A stretch of 64,000 bases of DNA from Nocardioides iriomotensis (GTDB lineage: Bacteria; Actinomycetota; Actinomycetes; Propionibacteriales; Nocardioidaceae): contig NZ_SDPU01000035.1 in NCBI RefSeq assembly GCF_004168035.1, positions 62,001-126,000 of the forward strand. Reading direction: 5' to 3'. The notes beneath the pieces are model-generated. The model was not told the DNA's origin, made no database searches, and saw only the letters and a list, made by a program, of their open reading frames with translations. A program made the translations under genes and the position numbers. Positions 1 to 11,664 of this stretch are shown in pieces. Within the stretch, counting starts at the first letter, position 1, and the number at the start of each line of letters is the position of its first letter.

Positions 1-216
1 GTTGAACGACGCGGAGACGGGCTGCAGGGCGAGGATGAGCGCGACCAGGACCGCGCCCGTGGCGAGGCTGTTCTCCAGCAGCTGCAGGCCGGTGTCCTCG
101 GGGGAGAGCCGCTGCGCGGCGATGCCGGAGCCGACCACGGCGGCGACCAGGAACGCGGTCCCGACCAGCTCCGCCACAGCGCGACGCAGGTGCACGGGCC
201 GCACCGGCGGGTTCAC
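1..216 (-). CDS. Aquaporin (MIP) family channel, N-terminal part
   Basis: Only the first 72 codons are in the window; the gene runs off its left edge. The visible protein has two membrane segments typical of MIP channels, with AELVGTAFLV and GSGI in the first and NSLATGAVLVALI in the second, and it ends in PVSASFN, just where the first NPA pore motif should begin. The GTG start overlaps the arsR stop (GTGA), so the two are probably translated together. Aquaglyceroporins in ars operons are known to conduct arsenite; that role here is inferred from the neighbours arsR and arsI. Confidence 0.75.
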   Translation of the reverse strand, partial: MNPPVRPVHLRRAVAELVGTAFLVAAVVGSGIAAQRLSPEDTGLQLLENSLATGAVLVALILALQPVSASFN

Positions 217-581
217 CGGGTGACGAGCGAGGCGCGCAGCGCCTCGAGCGACGACGGCACGACGGAGTACCACATGTTGCGCCCGCGCTTCTCGGCCGTG
301 ACCAGGCCGGCGTTGGAGAGCACCTTGAGGTGGTGGCTCACGGTGCCCTGCGACCGCCCGACCGGCTCGGTCAGGTCGCACACGCACACCGCGCCGCCCT
401 CGGCGTTCGCGAGCAGCGAGACCAGGCGCAGCCGCACCGGGTCGCCCAGCGCGGCGAACCGCTCCGAGAGCACCTCCGCGTCGGGCTCGGGCAGCAGCGT
501 GGTCACCAGCGGGGTGCAGCACTCGTCCGCCGACGCCGCCGTACCCGGCCGCTCCACCAGCGGCAGCTCCTTCACGCCCAC
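213..581 (-). CDS. arsR: ArsR-family arsenite-responsive repressor
   Basis: Winged-helix repressor of 122 residues. The core (RFAALGDPVRLRLVSLL, then GTVSHHLKVLSNAGLV) is the ArsR helix-turn-helix. Possible metalloid ligands are a cysteine pair at 21-22 and a CVCD motif with Cys66 and Cys68; paired N-terminal cysteines plus one in the helix is the arrangement described for corynebacterial ArsR. The GTG at 581 was chosen because AAGGAGG lies five bases upstream; an ATG at 617 is possible but has no ribosome-binding site. It is divergent from arsI and coupled to the aquaporin gene. The operator at 627-648 suggests control of both directions, including itself. Confidence 0.88.
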   Translation of the reverse strand: MGVKELPLVERPGTAASADECCTPLVTTLLPEPDAEVLSERFAALGDPVRLRLVSLLANAEGGAVCVCDLTEPVGRSQGTVSHHLKVLSNAGLVTAEKRGRNMWYSVVPSSLEALRASLVTR

Positions 582-626
582 CCGGGCCTCCTTCTCTCGG
601 TGTCTCTCCGAAGTCATTCTGCCAAA

Positions 627-658
627 CCCATTGACTTCCATCAATGGGTGGGTACTGT
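627..658 (+). promoter_or_regulatory. ArsR operator on the arsI promoter
   Basis: A perfect inverted repeat, CCCATTGA-N6-TCAATGGG, spans 627-648. It overlaps a sigma70-type promoter for arsI: TTGACT at 631-636, a 16-base spacer, TACTGT at 653-658. The ATTGA/TCAAT core is of the kind bound by ArsR/SmtB repressors. Binding would cover the -35 box and the spacer and so block transcription until arsenite is bound. Confidence 0.8.
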
Positions 659-680
659 TCATCGCATCAGACGTATCGAC

Positions 681-698
681 AAGCATCGATGGATGCTT
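681..698 (+). promoter_or_regulatory. Second dyad in the arsI leader
   Basis: AAGCATC-GATG-GATGCTT is a perfect 7-base inverted repeat with a 4-base loop, immediately upstream of the arsI ribosome-binding site (GAGGAG at 703-708). It lies in the transcribed leader if the promoter at 631-658 is right. It could be an RNA hairpin affecting translation or mRNA stability, or a second protein site. Confidence 0.45.
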
Positions 699-713
699 CC
701 TGAGGAGGTCCCC

Positions 714-1214
714 ATGTCCCGCGTCCAGCTCGCCCTCAACGTCGACGACATCGACGCCGCCGTCGACTTCTACTCCACGCTCTTCGACACCGAGCCGGCC
801 AAGCGTCGTCCGGGCTATGCCAACTTCGCCGTCGAGAACCCCCCGCTCAAGCTCGTGCTCTTCGAGAACGCCGGGGCGACCGGCACCCTCAACCACGTCG
901 GCGTCGAGCGCTCCTCGATGGAGGAGGTACAGGCCGAGGCGGACCGCCTCGAGGCCGCGGGACTCACGCTCGACGTCGAGGGCGACGTCGTGTGCTGCTA
1001 CGCCCGCCAGGACAAGCACTGGGTCACCGGGCCCGACGGCCAGCGCTGGGAGAACTACGTCGTCCTGGCGGACGCCCACCCCGAGCTCGAGGGCAAGGCG
1101 AGTGCCGAGCTCACCCAGCTCGAGTGCGCCGACGACGCGGCCGCCGGTGGCTGCTGCGCCGGCTTCGAGAACGCCGACCGCGCGGGTGCCGAGCGCGTGG
1201 AGGTGACCCGATGA
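714..1214 (+). CDS. arsI: ArsI C-As lyase (CadI-like VOC dioxygenase)
   Basis: Predicted non-haem Fe(II) dioxygenase that cleaves the carbon-arsenic bond of trivalent methyl- and aryl-arsenicals, giving arsenite. The 166-residue protein has the vicinal-oxygen-chelate fold. It keeps the residues known for ArsI: metal ligands Gln5, His61 and Glu113, and the substrate-binding thiol pair Cys94-Cys95 in VVCCYARQDKHW. A second cysteine pair lies near the C-terminus (GGCCAGF). Mycobacterial relatives are called CadI. The ATG has a good GAGGAG site, and the stop overlaps the next gene (ATGA). Because the product is arsenite, an exit route such as the aquaporin would make sense. Confidence 0.87.
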   Translation: MSRVQLALNVDDIDAAVDFYSTLFDTEPAKRRPGYANFAVENPPLKLVLFENAGATGTLNHVGVERSSMEEVQAEADRLEAAGLTLDVEGDVVCCYARQDKHWVTGPDGQRWENYVVLADAHPELEGKASAELTQLECADDAAAGGCCAGFENADRAGAERVEVTR

Positions 1215-1411
1215 ACCCGCTCGACACCTCGGGCATCCTCGCCCGCGAGATGATCCGTGACCGCGTCGAGCTGGCGCGCCACGCGCGGATCGCCGCGCTG
1301 GCCCGCTGCTGCCACCCGTCCACCTGGCGCCGCGCCGCCGGCCGGCTCCGCGAGGCGACCCGCTCCCTGCACCGAGCAACGACACCGGCCGCGTCCGTCT
1401 GCTGCGCCTGA
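1211..1411 (+). CDS. Small cysteine-pair protein of the ars operon
   Basis: A 66-residue basic protein whose ATG overlaps the arsI stop by ATGA, so it is very probably translated with arsI. I do not recognise a family. The N-terminal half is predicted helical (REMIRDRVELARHARIAALA) and is followed by a vicinal pair Cys-Cys-His; a second pair, Cys-Cys-Ala, ends the protein. Two vicinal thiol pairs in an arsenic operon suggest an As(III)-binding or chaperone role, but this is inference. Nothing indicates membrane insertion or secretion. Confidence 0.6.
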   Translation: MNPLDTSGILAREMIRDRVELARHARIAALARCCHPSTWRRAAGRLREATRSLHRATTPAASVCCA

Positions 1412-1416
1412 GCGGC

Positions 1417-1434
1417 GGCTCGCGCCCCCGAGCC
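1417..1434. terminator. Short hairpin between convergent operons
   Basis: GGCTCG and CGAGCC form a 6-base-pair GC-rich stem with a 6-base loop in the 39-base gap between the ars operon and the converging cebR gene. There is no T tract. It could act as a weak bidirectional terminator. Confidence 0.3.
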
Positions 1435-1450
1435 CGGGGACGTACGGCGG

Positions 1451-2470
1451 TCAGGCTGACGCGCGCCGGACCAGCGCCGGCGGGAACACCATCCGCACCG
1501 GCGTCGCGTCGGACGTGCCGTCGAGCTGCTCGAGCAGCATCCGGGTGGCGCGCTCGGCCATCAGGCCGATGGGGTTGCGGATCGTGGTGAGCGGCGGGTC
1601 GGTGGTCTCGGCGAGGCCGATGTCGTCGTAGCCGACGACCGCGACGTCGTCGGGCACCCGCCGGCCGTGCGCGGCGAGCACGCGCAGCGCGCCCAGAGCC
1701 ATCAGGTCGGAGGCGACGGCGAGGCCGTCGAGGTCGGGATGCCGGTCGAGCAGCTGCTCGGCGGCTGCCGCGCCGCCCTGCTCGGTGAAGTCGCCGTGCT
1801 CGACGGCATCGGTGGCCAGTCCTGCCGCGGCCAGGGCGTCGCGCCAGCCGGCCAGCCGGTCCTCACCGGCGGACATGTCGGCCGGGCCGGCGACCGTGCC
1901 GATCCGGCGGCAGCCGCGCTCGACCAGCACCGTCGCGGCCTCGCGCCCGCCGCCGACGTTGTCGGTGTCGACGTAGGCGACCTTGTCGCCGCTGCTCAGC
2001 GGCCGGCCGACGAAGACGCACGGCAGCGCGATCCCGGCCAGGTGGTCGGCGAGGCTGTCGCTGCGGTGGTGCGAGACCACGATCGCGCCGTCGACGTGCC
2101 GTGCGCGCAGGTAGCGCAGCATCCGCTCCTCCTCCTCGCCGGGCCGGGCCAGCAGCAGCACGAGCTGGAGGTCCTTCTCGGCGAGCACGCGGTTGACCGA
2201 GCGCAGCGTGCGCGCGAAGAACGGGTCGGAGAAGACCCGCTCGTCGGGCTCGGGTACCACCACCGCGACCGAGCCGGTACGCCGGGTGACCAGGCTGCGG
2301 GCGGCGGGGTTGGGGGAGTACCCCAAGGACGTCACCGCTCTCTGCACCGCCGCCAGCGCAGCCGGGCTCACCCGGTGGCCGCCGTTGATCGCGCGGGACG
2401 CGGTCGCCCGCGAGACACCGGCGACGCGCGCCACCTCGTCGAGCGTCGGCGATCCGTCCACGGACGTCAC
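1451..2470 (-). CDS. cebR: LacI-family repressor of the cello-oligosaccharide operon
   Basis: LacI/GalR-type repressor of 339 residues, the usual length. The N-terminal helix-turn-helix is [21 protein letters not shown], followed by the periplasmic-binding-protein-like sugar domain ([19 protein letters not shown], then [20 protein letters not shown]). It is the last gene of the operon: its GTG overlaps the bglC stop (GTGA). Two near-palindromes with an AGCGCT core upstream of cebE match the known CebR box, so I infer repression of cebEFG-bglC-cebR, relieved by cellobiose or a longer cello-oligomer. Another beta-glucoside is the main alternative inducer. Confidence 0.82.
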   Translation of the reverse strand: MTSVDGSPTLDEVARVAGVSRATASRAINGGHRVSPAALAAVQRAVTSLGYSPNPAARSLVTRRTGSVAVVVPEPDERVFSDPFFARTLRSVNRVLAEKDLQLVLLLARPGEEEERMLRYLRARHVDGAIVVSHHRSDSLADHLAGIALPCVFVGRPLSSGDKVAYVDTDNVGGGREAATVLVERGCRRIGTVAGPADMSAGEDRLAGWRDALAAAGLATDAVEHGDFTEQGGAAAAEQLLDRHPDLDGLAVASDLMALGALRVLAAHGRRVPDDVAVVGYDDIGLAETTDPPLTTIRNPIGLMAERATRMLLEQLDGTSDATPVRMVFPPALVRRASA

Positions 2471-3930
2471 GGTAGCGACCCCAGCCGGCCGGTCGCCGCG
2501 ACCTCGGCGTAGAAGCGCGCACTGGACTTGGGGGTACGACGCTGGGTGGCGTAGTCGACGTGCACGATGCCGAAGCGCTTGCCGTAGCCGTAGGCCCACT
2601 CGAAGTTGTCGAGCAGCGACCACTGGAAGAAGCCGCGCACGTCGACGCCGGCCGAGATCGCGTCGTGGACGGCGCGCAGGTGGCCGTCGATGTAGGCGAT
2701 CCGGTCCGGGTCGTGCACGCCGCCGTCCGGGCCGACCCGGTCCTCGTAGGCGGCGCCGTTCTCGGTGACGTAGATCGGCGGCGCGGCGTACTCGCCGAGC
2801 CGGCGCAGCAGCCGGGTGAACCCCTCGGGCTGCACCTCCCAGCCCATGTGGGTGCGGGGCAGGCCGCGGCGGGGGAACGTGACGTGCTCGGAGCCGGAGA
2901 ACGGCGAGCCGGTGGTCCAGCCGGGCCGGCCGCTGCCGAACCCGGGGGCGCCCGGCTGCGGCCGGCCCGAGACCGCGTCGCCGTGGTAGTAGTTCACCCC
3001 CAGCACGTCGAGCGGCTGGTGGATCTGGGCGAGGTCGCCGTCGCGCACCACGTCGCGCCACGGCCGGCCCGCCCAGTGCAGGTGGGCGGTGTCGTCGTAC
3101 AGGTCCTCGGGGTAGCGGCCGCGCAGGGTCGCGTCGAGGAACAGCCGGTTGTGCAGCGCGTCGATCCGCCGCGCGGCGTCGACGTCGGCCTCGTCGGTCG
3201 GGTCGAACGGGTCGGCCACGGTGAGGTTCAGCGTGATGCCGAGGTCGGCCGTGGTGCCGCGACGCCGCAGCTCGTCGACGACGAGCCCGTGCCCGAGCAG
3301 GAGGTGGTGCGCGGCGACCAGCGCGGCCGCGGGGTCGCGCCGGCCCGGCGCGTGCTGCCCGCCGGCGTGGCCGAGGAACGCCGAGCAAAACGGCTCGTTG
3401 AGCGTCGTCCAGACCGGGCAGCGGTCGCCGATGGCGTCGTACAGGGTCAGCGCGTAGTCGGCGAAGCGGTACGCCGTGTCGCGGTTCGTCCAGCCGCCCT
3501 CGTCCTCGAGCGCCTGCGGCAGGTCCCAGTGGTAGAGCGTGAGCCACGGCCGGATGCTGCGGTCGAGCAGCCTGTCGACGAGCCGGGCGTAGAAGTCGAC
3601 GCCGGCCTGGTTGACGCTGCGGCCGTCGGGGCGGACCCGCGGCCATGCGGTCGAGAACCGGTAGGCGCCCAGGTTGAGCTCCGCCATCAGCGCGACGTCC
3701 TCGTCGACGCGGTGGTAGTGGTCGCACGCGACGTCGCCGGTGTCACCGCCGGCGACGGCGTCGGGCACGCGGCAGAAGGTGTCCCAGATCGACGGCCGGC
3801 GGCCGTCCTCGGTGGCGGCGCCCTCGATCTGGTACGACGCGGTGGCGGCGCCCCAGAGGAAGCCCGGCGGGAACGACACCGCACCCGGCTGGGCCCCGGC
3901 GGCGACGGTCGGGCGGATGGTGTCGGTCAT
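2467..3930 (-). CDS. bglC: GH1 beta-glucosidase (BglC-like)
   Basis: Cytoplasmic family 1 glycoside hydrolase of 487 residues. The acid/base glutamate is Glu179 in TTLNEP and the nucleophile is Glu390 in YVTENG; the N-terminal [14 protein letters not shown] and C-terminal WSLLDNFEW are family hallmarks. There is no signal peptide, so it should hydrolyse imported di- and oligosaccharides. Its ATG overlaps the cebG stop. In Streptomyces a gene of this type follows cebEFG and splits cellobiose to glucose; the same order here supports that reading. Confidence 0.88.
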   Translation of the reverse strand: MTDTIRPTVAAGAQPGAVSFPPGFLWGAATASYQIEGAATEDGRRPSIWDTFCRVPDAVAGGDTGDVACDHYHRVDEDVALMAELNLGAYRFSTAWPRVRPDGRSVNQAGVDFYARLVDRLLDRSIRPWLTLYHWDLPQALEDEGGWTNRDTAYRFADYALTLYDAIGDRCPVWTTLNEPFCSAFLGHAGGQHAPGRRDPAAALVAAHHLLLGHGLVVDELRRRGTTADLGITLNLTVADPFDPTDEADVDAARRIDALHNRLFLDATLRGRYPEDLYDDTAHLHWAGRPWRDVVRDGDLAQIHQPLDVLGVNYYHGDAVSGRPQPGAPGFGSGRPGWTTGSPFSGSEHVTFPRRGLPRTHMGWEVQPEGFTRLLRRLGEYAAPPIYVTENGAAYEDRVGPDGGVHDPDRIAYIDGHLRAVHDAISAGVDVRGFFQWSLLDNFEWAYGYGKRFGIVHVDYATQRRTPKSSARFYAEVAATGRLGSLP

Positions 3931-4745
3931 CCCTTGACAGCTCCTTGCATGATGCCGGCCACCAGCTGGCGGCCGGTCAGGACGAACAGGACGAGCAGCG
4001 GGATCGTCGACAGCACCGCACCGCAGAGCACCAGCGCGTAGTCGACGTAGTAGCCGCTCTGCAGCTGCTGCAACGCGATCTGGACGGTCGGGTTGCTCGC
4101 GGGGAGCGCGATCATCGGCCAGAAGAAGTCGGTCCACACGGTCATGAACGTGAACAGGCCGAGGATCGCGGCGGCCGGCCGCGCGGCGGGGACGGCGACG
4201 TTCCAGAAGACCCGGATCATCGAGCAGCCGTCGACGCGGGCGGCCTCGATGAGCTCGTCCGGGATCGCGTCGACGAGGTACTGCCGCATGAAGAAGACGC
4301 CGAACGCCGTGACCAGGGTCGGCACGATCACCGCCGCGAGGGTGCCGGTCCAGCCGAGGTCGGCCATCAGGATGAAGAGGGGGATCACCCCGAGCTGCGT
4401 GGGTACGGCGAGCGTGGCGACGACGAACACCATGAGGGGCGTGCTGCCGCGGAACCGGAGCTTGGCGAAGGCGTAGCCGGCCAGCGTGCAGAAGAACACC
4501 ACCGACGCCGCGCAGACGGTCGACACGATCAGGCTGTTGGACAGCGCCTTCCAGAAGTCGACCGTGTCGAACACGCGGGCGGCGTTGGAGAGGAAGTGCC
4601 CGCCCGGGACGAGCGGAGGCGTGTCGCGGTTGACGATCTCCTTGGTGTGGGAGCCGATCACGAACGACCACCACAGCGGCATCGCCGAGCCGAGCACGAA
4701 CGCGGTGAGCAGGCCGTAGACGAGGAAGCCGGGTCGCCGGGTCAT
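3927..4745 (-). CDS. cebG: Sugar ABC transporter permease (MalG/CebG type)
   Basis: Inner-membrane permease of 272 residues with six predicted membrane spans. The ATPase-contact EAA loop is visible as [26 protein letters not shown]. It is the MalG-type partner of the preceding permease and overlaps it by ATGA. No ATP-binding subunit is encoded in the operon; in Streptomyces the shared ATPase MsiK energises this kind of importer, and I infer the same here. Confidence 0.86.
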   Translation of the reverse strand: MTRRPGFLVYGLLTAFVLGSAMPLWWSFVIGSHTKEIVNRDTPPLVPGGHFLSNAARVFDTVDFWKALSNSLIVSTVCAASVVFFCTLAGYAFAKLRFRGSTPLMVFVVATLAVPTQLGVIPLFILMADLGWTGTLAAVIVPTLVTAFGVFFMRQYLVDAIPDELIEAARVDGCSMIRVFWNVAVPAARPAAAILGLFTFMTVWTDFFWPMIALPASNPTVQIALQQLQSGYYVDYALVLCGAVLSTIPLLVLFVLTGRQLVAGIMQGAVKG

Positions 4746-5821
4746 CGCCGCCTCCTTCCGAGGCCGCGGCCGTGGGCATGGCCGTGGAGGTGGCTCAGCC
4801 GCCGACCGAGCACGAGGTTGAGCAGCGCGAAGGCCGTGATGAAGCCGAAGAGCAGCCAGGCCACCGCCGACGCCGTACCGAGGTCGCGGATCCGCCAGCC
4901 GAGCTCCCAGAGGTAGAGCGTCACGGTCTGCCACTGCCGGTCGGAGCCGCCGAGCCCGACGTTGTCGAACAGCCGCGGCTCGGTGAAGATCTGCAGACCG
5001 CCGATCGTCGAGGTGATCACGACGAAGATCAGCGTCGGCCGGATCATCGGGATGGTGACGGAGAGGAACTGCCGGACCCGGCCGGCACCGTCGAGCGCCG
5101 CCGATTCGTAGAGGTCGCGGGGGACGGCCTGCATGGAGGCGAGCAGGATCAGCGCGTTGTAGCCGGTCCAGCGCCAGTTGACCATGCTCGCGATCGCGAC
5201 GTGGCTGGCGAGGGTGTCGACGTGCCACCGGACCGGGTCGATGCCGACGACGCCGAGGACGGCGTTGACCAGGCCGTACTTGTCGCCGAACAGGTTGCCG
5301 AAGATCAGCGCGACCGCGGCCGGGGCCACGACGAACGGGACCAGCACGCTCATCCGCCAGAGCACCTTGCCGCGCAGCTCGTTGTCGAGCAGGCCGGCCA
5401 CGACCAGGGCGAGCAGCACCTGCGGCACCGAGGACAGCAGGAAGATGCTGACGGTGTTGCGGAGGGCGACCCAGAAGTACTGGTCGCCGAACACCTTCGT
5501 GTAGTTGTCGACGCCGACGAAGTCGCCCTTGCCGCCCAGCAGGCTCCAGTCGTGCACCGAGACCCAGCCGGTGTAGAGCAGCGGGAACATCCCGACGAGC
5601 AGGAACAGCACGAAGAACGGCGCGACGTAGAGGTACGGCGAGACACGCACGTCCCACCGCGACAGCCGCTGCCGCCAGGTCAGCTGCGTCGTCGAAGGCA
5701 CAGGCTGATCATCCAGGCGGGGGAGCGGCTGCGCAGCCGGCCGGGGGTCGGCGGCCGGCTGCCCCGCCGGGAGCGTGGAGGACGTGCTCCCGGCGGGCGC
5801 GAGGGGACGGTGCGTGCTCAT
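4742..5821 (-). CDS. cebF: Sugar ABC transporter permease (MalF/CebF type)
   Basis: Inner-membrane permease of 359 residues. A long, proline-rich, probably disordered N-terminus (about 55 residues) precedes [20 protein letters not shown], the first span. The EAA loop is [20 protein letters not shown]. The C-terminal tail is rich in His and Arg ([17 protein letters not shown]). Its start lies 12 bases after the cebE stop and its end overlaps cebG by ATGA. Confidence 0.86.
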   Translation of the reverse strand: MSTHRPLAPAGSTSSTLPAGQPAADPRPAAQPLPRLDDQPVPSTTQLTWRQRLSRWDVRVSPYLYVAPFFVLFLLVGMFPLLYTGWVSVHDWSLLGGKGDFVGVDNYTKVFGDQYFWVALRNTVSIFLLSSVPQVLLALVVAGLLDNELRGKVLWRMSVLVPFVVAPAAVALIFGNLFGDKYGLVNAVLGVVGIDPVRWHVDTLASHVAIASMVNWRWTGYNALILLASMQAVPRDLYESAALDGAGRVRQFLSVTIPMIRPTLIFVVITSTIGGLQIFTEPRLFDNVGLGGSDRQWQTVTLYLWELGWRIRDLGTASAVAWLLFGFITAFALLNLVLGRRLSHLHGHAHGRGLGRRRR

Positions 5822-5833
5822 GGGTGCAGTCGC

Positions 5834-7150
5834 TCAGCCGAGCCGCTCGACGTCGGAGACGAAGGTGTCCCACGACTCGTCCGGCGACGCCTGTCCCTGG
5901 TCGACGCGCAGGACGGCGTTCTGGAACGCCGCGATGATGTCGGCGTACTTCGGGCCCTTGAACGGCTGGACGGTGACGGCCTGCGCGCGGTCGGAGAGGA
6001 TCTCGCCGGTCGGGGCGTCGTTGAAGAACTCGTTGACCTGGTCGGTGAGGACGGGGTCGTCGAGCGCGTCGACCTGGCTCGGGAAGGTGCCCTTGGCCTC
6101 GAACGCCTTGAGCTGCTGCTCCGGAGCGGTCAGCCACGCGGCGAGCGCCTTGGCCTCCTCGGGGTGCTCGGACTGCGCGGGCACGGTGAGGAACGAGCCG
6201 CCCCAGTTGCCGCCCCCGCCGGGAAAGGCGTTGGCGATGTCCCAGCCCTCGACGCCCTCGGCGTTGCCCTGGATCACGCCGAGCATCCAGCCCGGGCAAG
6301 CCATCGTGGCGAAACCGTCCTTCTGGAACGCGGCCACCCAGTCGTCGGACCACTGGTCGAGGTTGGTGGCGAGACCGGCCGCCTGCATCGAGGTGACGGT
6401 GTCGAAGACGTCGCGGACCTCGGGGTTGGTGGTCGCGACGATCGTGCCGTCCTCCTGCTCGAACGGGAACTCGAGCTGGTTGATCATGGCCTGGCTCACG
6501 CCCTTGGACGCGTCGTACCAGGCGGTGTCCGGCATCGTCGCGACGAACTCCTTGCCGGTCTCGAAGTAGGAGTCCCAGGACTCGAAGAGCGGCGCGACCT
6601 CGTCGCGGTCGCTGGGCAATCCGGCCTTCTCGAACAGGTCGGCGCGGTAGCAGATGCCCTCGGGGCCGATGTCGGTGCCGTACCCGATCAGCCTCCCGTC
6701 GGTGGTGGTGCCGGCCGCCTGCTTCCAGTCCAGCCAGCGGCCGTCGACCTCGGGGTCGGAGAGGTCGACGAAGCCGTCGGCCTCCTCGAGGATCGCCGGC
6801 ATGCCGTCGCCCTCGATCGCCTCGACGTCGGAGAGACCCGAGCCCGCGGCGAGCTTGGTGTAGAGGTTGTCGCGGTGCTCCTCCCAGGTGCCGGTCTTCT
6901 TCTGGACGACCTTGATGTCGGGGTGGAGGTCCATGTACTCCGTGAGGAGGTCCTCGTAGCCGAACTCGTTGAACGTCGCCACGGTGAGGGTGATCGGGCC
7001 CCCGTCGTCGCCCGAGTCGGCGTCGGAGCCGCCGCCGCACGCGGCCGTGACGCCGGCCAGGAGGACCGTGACGGCGGCGAGGGCGAGGCCTCGGCGCGTG
7101 CGACGGTGACGGCGGGTGCTGCTGCTGGAGGTGGGGGTGGAGGTGTCCAC
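5834..7150 (-). CDS. cebE: Sugar-binding lipoprotein of the ceb-type importer
   Basis: Extracellular solute-binding protein, family 1, of 438 residues. After a basic n-region (RRHRRTRR) a hydrophobic stretch ends in a lipobox, VTAAC, with Cys38 as the lipidation site; a Gly/Ser/Asp-rich linker follows. The mature part has the features of maltose/cellobiose-binding proteins (LTVATFNEFGYEDLL, FATMACPGWMLGVI, FLTVPAQSEHPEEAKALAAW). The GTG at 7150 was chosen because GAGGAG lies seven bases upstream and the signal peptide then has normal length. It is first in the operon and directly behind the two CebR-like boxes. Confidence 0.86.
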   Translation of the reverse strand: MDTSTPTSSSSTRRHRRTRRGLALAAVTVLLAGVTAACGGGSDADSGDDGGPITLTVATFNEFGYEDLLTEYMDLHPDIKVVQKKTGTWEEHRDNLYTKLAAGSGLSDVEAIEGDGMPAILEEADGFVDLSDPEVDGRWLDWKQAAGTTTDGRLIGYGTDIGPEGICYRADLFEKAGLPSDRDEVAPLFESWDSYFETGKEFVATMPDTAWYDASKGVSQAMINQLEFPFEQEDGTIVATTNPEVRDVFDTVTSMQAAGLATNLDQWSDDWVAAFQKDGFATMACPGWMLGVIQGNAEGVEGWDIANAFPGGGGNWGGSFLTVPAQSEHPEEAKALAAWLTAPEQQLKAFEAKGTFPSQVDALDDPVLTDQVNEFFNDAPTGEILSDRAQAVTVQPFKGPKYADIIAAFQNAVLRVDQGQASPDESWDTFVSDVERLG

Positions 7151-7245
7151 GGTGTCGCTCCTCGGTGTGAGGCCGGTGTTCGTCGACCGGTCGGTGACCG
7201 GGCCACGGCCGTGGTCGGGCCGGCTCTGCTGTCGCGTGCAACGGT

Positions 7246-7261
7246 GTGAGAGCGCTTCCAC
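7246..7261 (-). promoter_or_regulatory. CebR-like operator 1
   Basis: A 16-base near-palindrome around AGCGCT (GTGAGAGCGCTTCCAC), with two mismatched position pairs. It matches the known TGGGAGCGCTCCCA box of Streptomyces CebR and lies just downstream of the proposed cebE -10 element, a standard position for repression. Confidence 0.75.
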
Positions 7262-7276
7262 CACGATGGCGGGATC

Positions 7277-7305
7277 ACCCTGACACCCGTTTCTTTCCGT
7301 GTCAA
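7277..7305 (-). promoter_or_regulatory. cebE promoter
   Basis: Read on the minus strand: TTGACA at 7305-7300, a 17-base spacer, CAGGGT at 7282-7277. The -35 is perfect and the -10 is weak. The CebR-like boxes lie on both sides of it. Confidence 0.55.
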
Positions 7306-7345
7306 TGGTCACACCGTCGTGAGCGTGAAATGCGATGCGCCGTGA

Positions 7346-7361
7346 GTGGGAGCGCTCCCAC
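7346..7361 (-). promoter_or_regulatory. CebR-like operator 2 (perfect palindrome)
   Basis: GTGGGAGC-GCTCCCAC is a perfect 16-base palindrome and contains the Streptomyces CebR box exactly. Its centre is 100 bases from that of operator 1, on the upstream side of the promoter, so DNA looping between the two is possible. Confidence 0.8.
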
Positions 7362-7378
7362 CAAAAAGGCCTCCCGGT

Positions 7379-10242
<2,864 letters not shown>

Positions 10243-10252
10243 GGGCGGACGG

Positions 10253-11617
10253 TCAGGCCGTCGCGGGCTCCTCGACCGGCTGGACCTCGGTGTCGACGCC
10301 GGGGATGCCGGTGCCGCGGATCGAGGCCCGTGCGGTCTCGGGCACGAACAGCAGCGCGATCCCGCCGACGGCGCAGGCGGCCATCATCGAGAACGCCGGC
10401 ACCAGCGAGTTCCCGGTCGCCTCGATGAGCGCCTCGTTCAGGTACGGCGCCGTACCTCCGAACAGGGCGGTCGACACGTTGTAGGCGATCGCGAACCCGG
10501 CGAAGCGCACCTGGGTCGGGAACATCGCCGGGAACGTCGCGGAGATGGTGCTGAGCTGGAACACGTACAGCAGACCGAGCACCGCGAAGGCGACGATGGC
10601 GAGCACGAAGCTCTGCGCCATCAGCAGGTACATCGGGATGGCGAGCACGAAGAGCCCGGCGAGCGAGGTCCACCACAGCGGCTTGCGGCCGAGCCGGTCG
10701 GACAGCCGGCCGGAGACCGGGATCACGAGCATCATCACGAGCTGGCCGATGATGACGACGGTCAGCGAGGCCGTCGAGGACAGCCCGATCTTGTTCTCGA
10801 GGTACGTCGGCATGTAGGCGAGCAGCGTGTAGTTGCAGACGTTGAGGGCGACGACGAGGCCGCCGAGGGCGAACAGCGGACGCCGGTACGTCGTGAACAG
10901 CTCGCGCAGCTCGTGGCCGAGGCCGAGCTTCCCGTCGTGCGCCCCCTGCTCCTCCTGCAGCTCGTTGAAGATCGGGGTGTCCTCGAGCTTGGTGCGCAGG
11001 TAGAGGCCGACCGCGCCGAGCGGGCCGGCGACGAGGAACGGGATGCGCCAGCCCCAGTCGGCCATCGCCGTGCTGCCCACGACGAGCTCGGTGCCGAGGA
11101 CGATGAGCGCACCGGCGGTGAAGCCGGCGAGGGTGCCGAACTCCAGGAAGCTGCCGAGGAAGCCGCGGCGGCGGCTGGGGGCGTACTCCGCCATGAACGT
11201 CGCGGCGCCGCCGTACTCACCGCCGGCCGAGAAGCCCTGGACGACACGGAGCAGCACCAGCAGGACGGGGGCCCAGATGCCGATGGTCGCGTGGCCGGGG
11301 AGCAGGCCGATCGCGAAGGTCGCGCCGGCCATCAGCATGATCGTGCTGGCGAGCACCGCCTTGCGGCCGAGCCGGTCGCCGAGCGGGCCGAGCACGAGCC
11401 CGCCGAGCGGTCGGAAGACGAACGACACGGCGAACACCAGCAGCGTGGCGGCCGTGCCGGCCTCGGGGAAGAACTGGGCGGTGATGTAGGTGGTGGCGTA
11501 GGCGTAGACGCCGTAGTCGAACCACTCGGTCATGTTGCCGATCGCCGACGCGCTGATCGCGCGCTTGACGGTCGTGGGTGCGGGCTGGGCAGGGTCCGCG
11601 GGTGCGGAGGTGGACAT
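10253..11617 (-). CDS. MHS-family MFS transporter
   Basis: Major facilitator of 454 residues with twelve predicted spans, from the metabolite:H+ symporter branch (ProP/KgtP/ShiA-like). Hallmarks are GNMTEWFDYGVYAY in span 1, the loop GDRLGRKAV, and RVVQGFSAGGEYGGAATFMAE. Substrates in this family are organic acids or osmolytes, and the sequence does not choose between them. The gene follows a WYL regulator on the same strand, and the 71-base gap between them holds strong dyads, so regulation by that protein or another factor is plausible. Confidence 0.85.
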   Translation of the reverse strand: MSTSAPADPAQPAPTTVKRAISASAIGNMTEWFDYGVYAYATTYITAQFFPEAGTAATLLVFAVSFVFRPLGGLVLGPLGDRLGRKAVLASTIMLMAGATFAIGLLPGHATIGIWAPVLLVLLRVVQGFSAGGEYGGAATFMAEYAPSRRRGFLGSFLEFGTLAGFTAGALIVLGTELVVGSTAMADWGWRIPFLVAGPLGAVGLYLRTKLEDTPIFNELQEEQGAHDGKLGLGHELRELFTTYRRPLFALGGLVVALNVCNYTLLAYMPTYLENKIGLSSTASLTVVIIGQLVMMLVIPVSGRLSDRLGRKPLWWTSLAGLFVLAIPMYLLMAQSFVLAIVAFAVLGLLYVFQLSTISATFPAMFPTQVRFAGFAIAYNVSTALFGGTAPYLNEALIEATGNSLVPAFSMMAACAVGGIALLFVPETARASIRGTGIPGVDTEVQPVEEPATA

Positions 11618-11664
11618 GGTGCTCCTCGGTCGGGGACCCCAGCACCTACCCGCTTCGTCCCTTA

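Noticed and set aside
213-617. ATG at 617 as arsR start
   Set aside because: There is no ribosome-binding site before it, while AAGGAGG lies five bases before the GTG at 581.
1451-3727. Long minus-strand frame covering cebR and part of bglC as one protein
   Set aside because: The part past 2470 is a shifted reading of bglC, with arginine-rich nonsense; the real LacI start is the GTG at 2470.
4772-7249. Open frame of 825 codons on the plus strand
   Set aside because: It is antisense to the cebE-cebF-cebG genes. Such long frames arise from GC-rich third positions; the encoded sequence is low complexity and matches no family.
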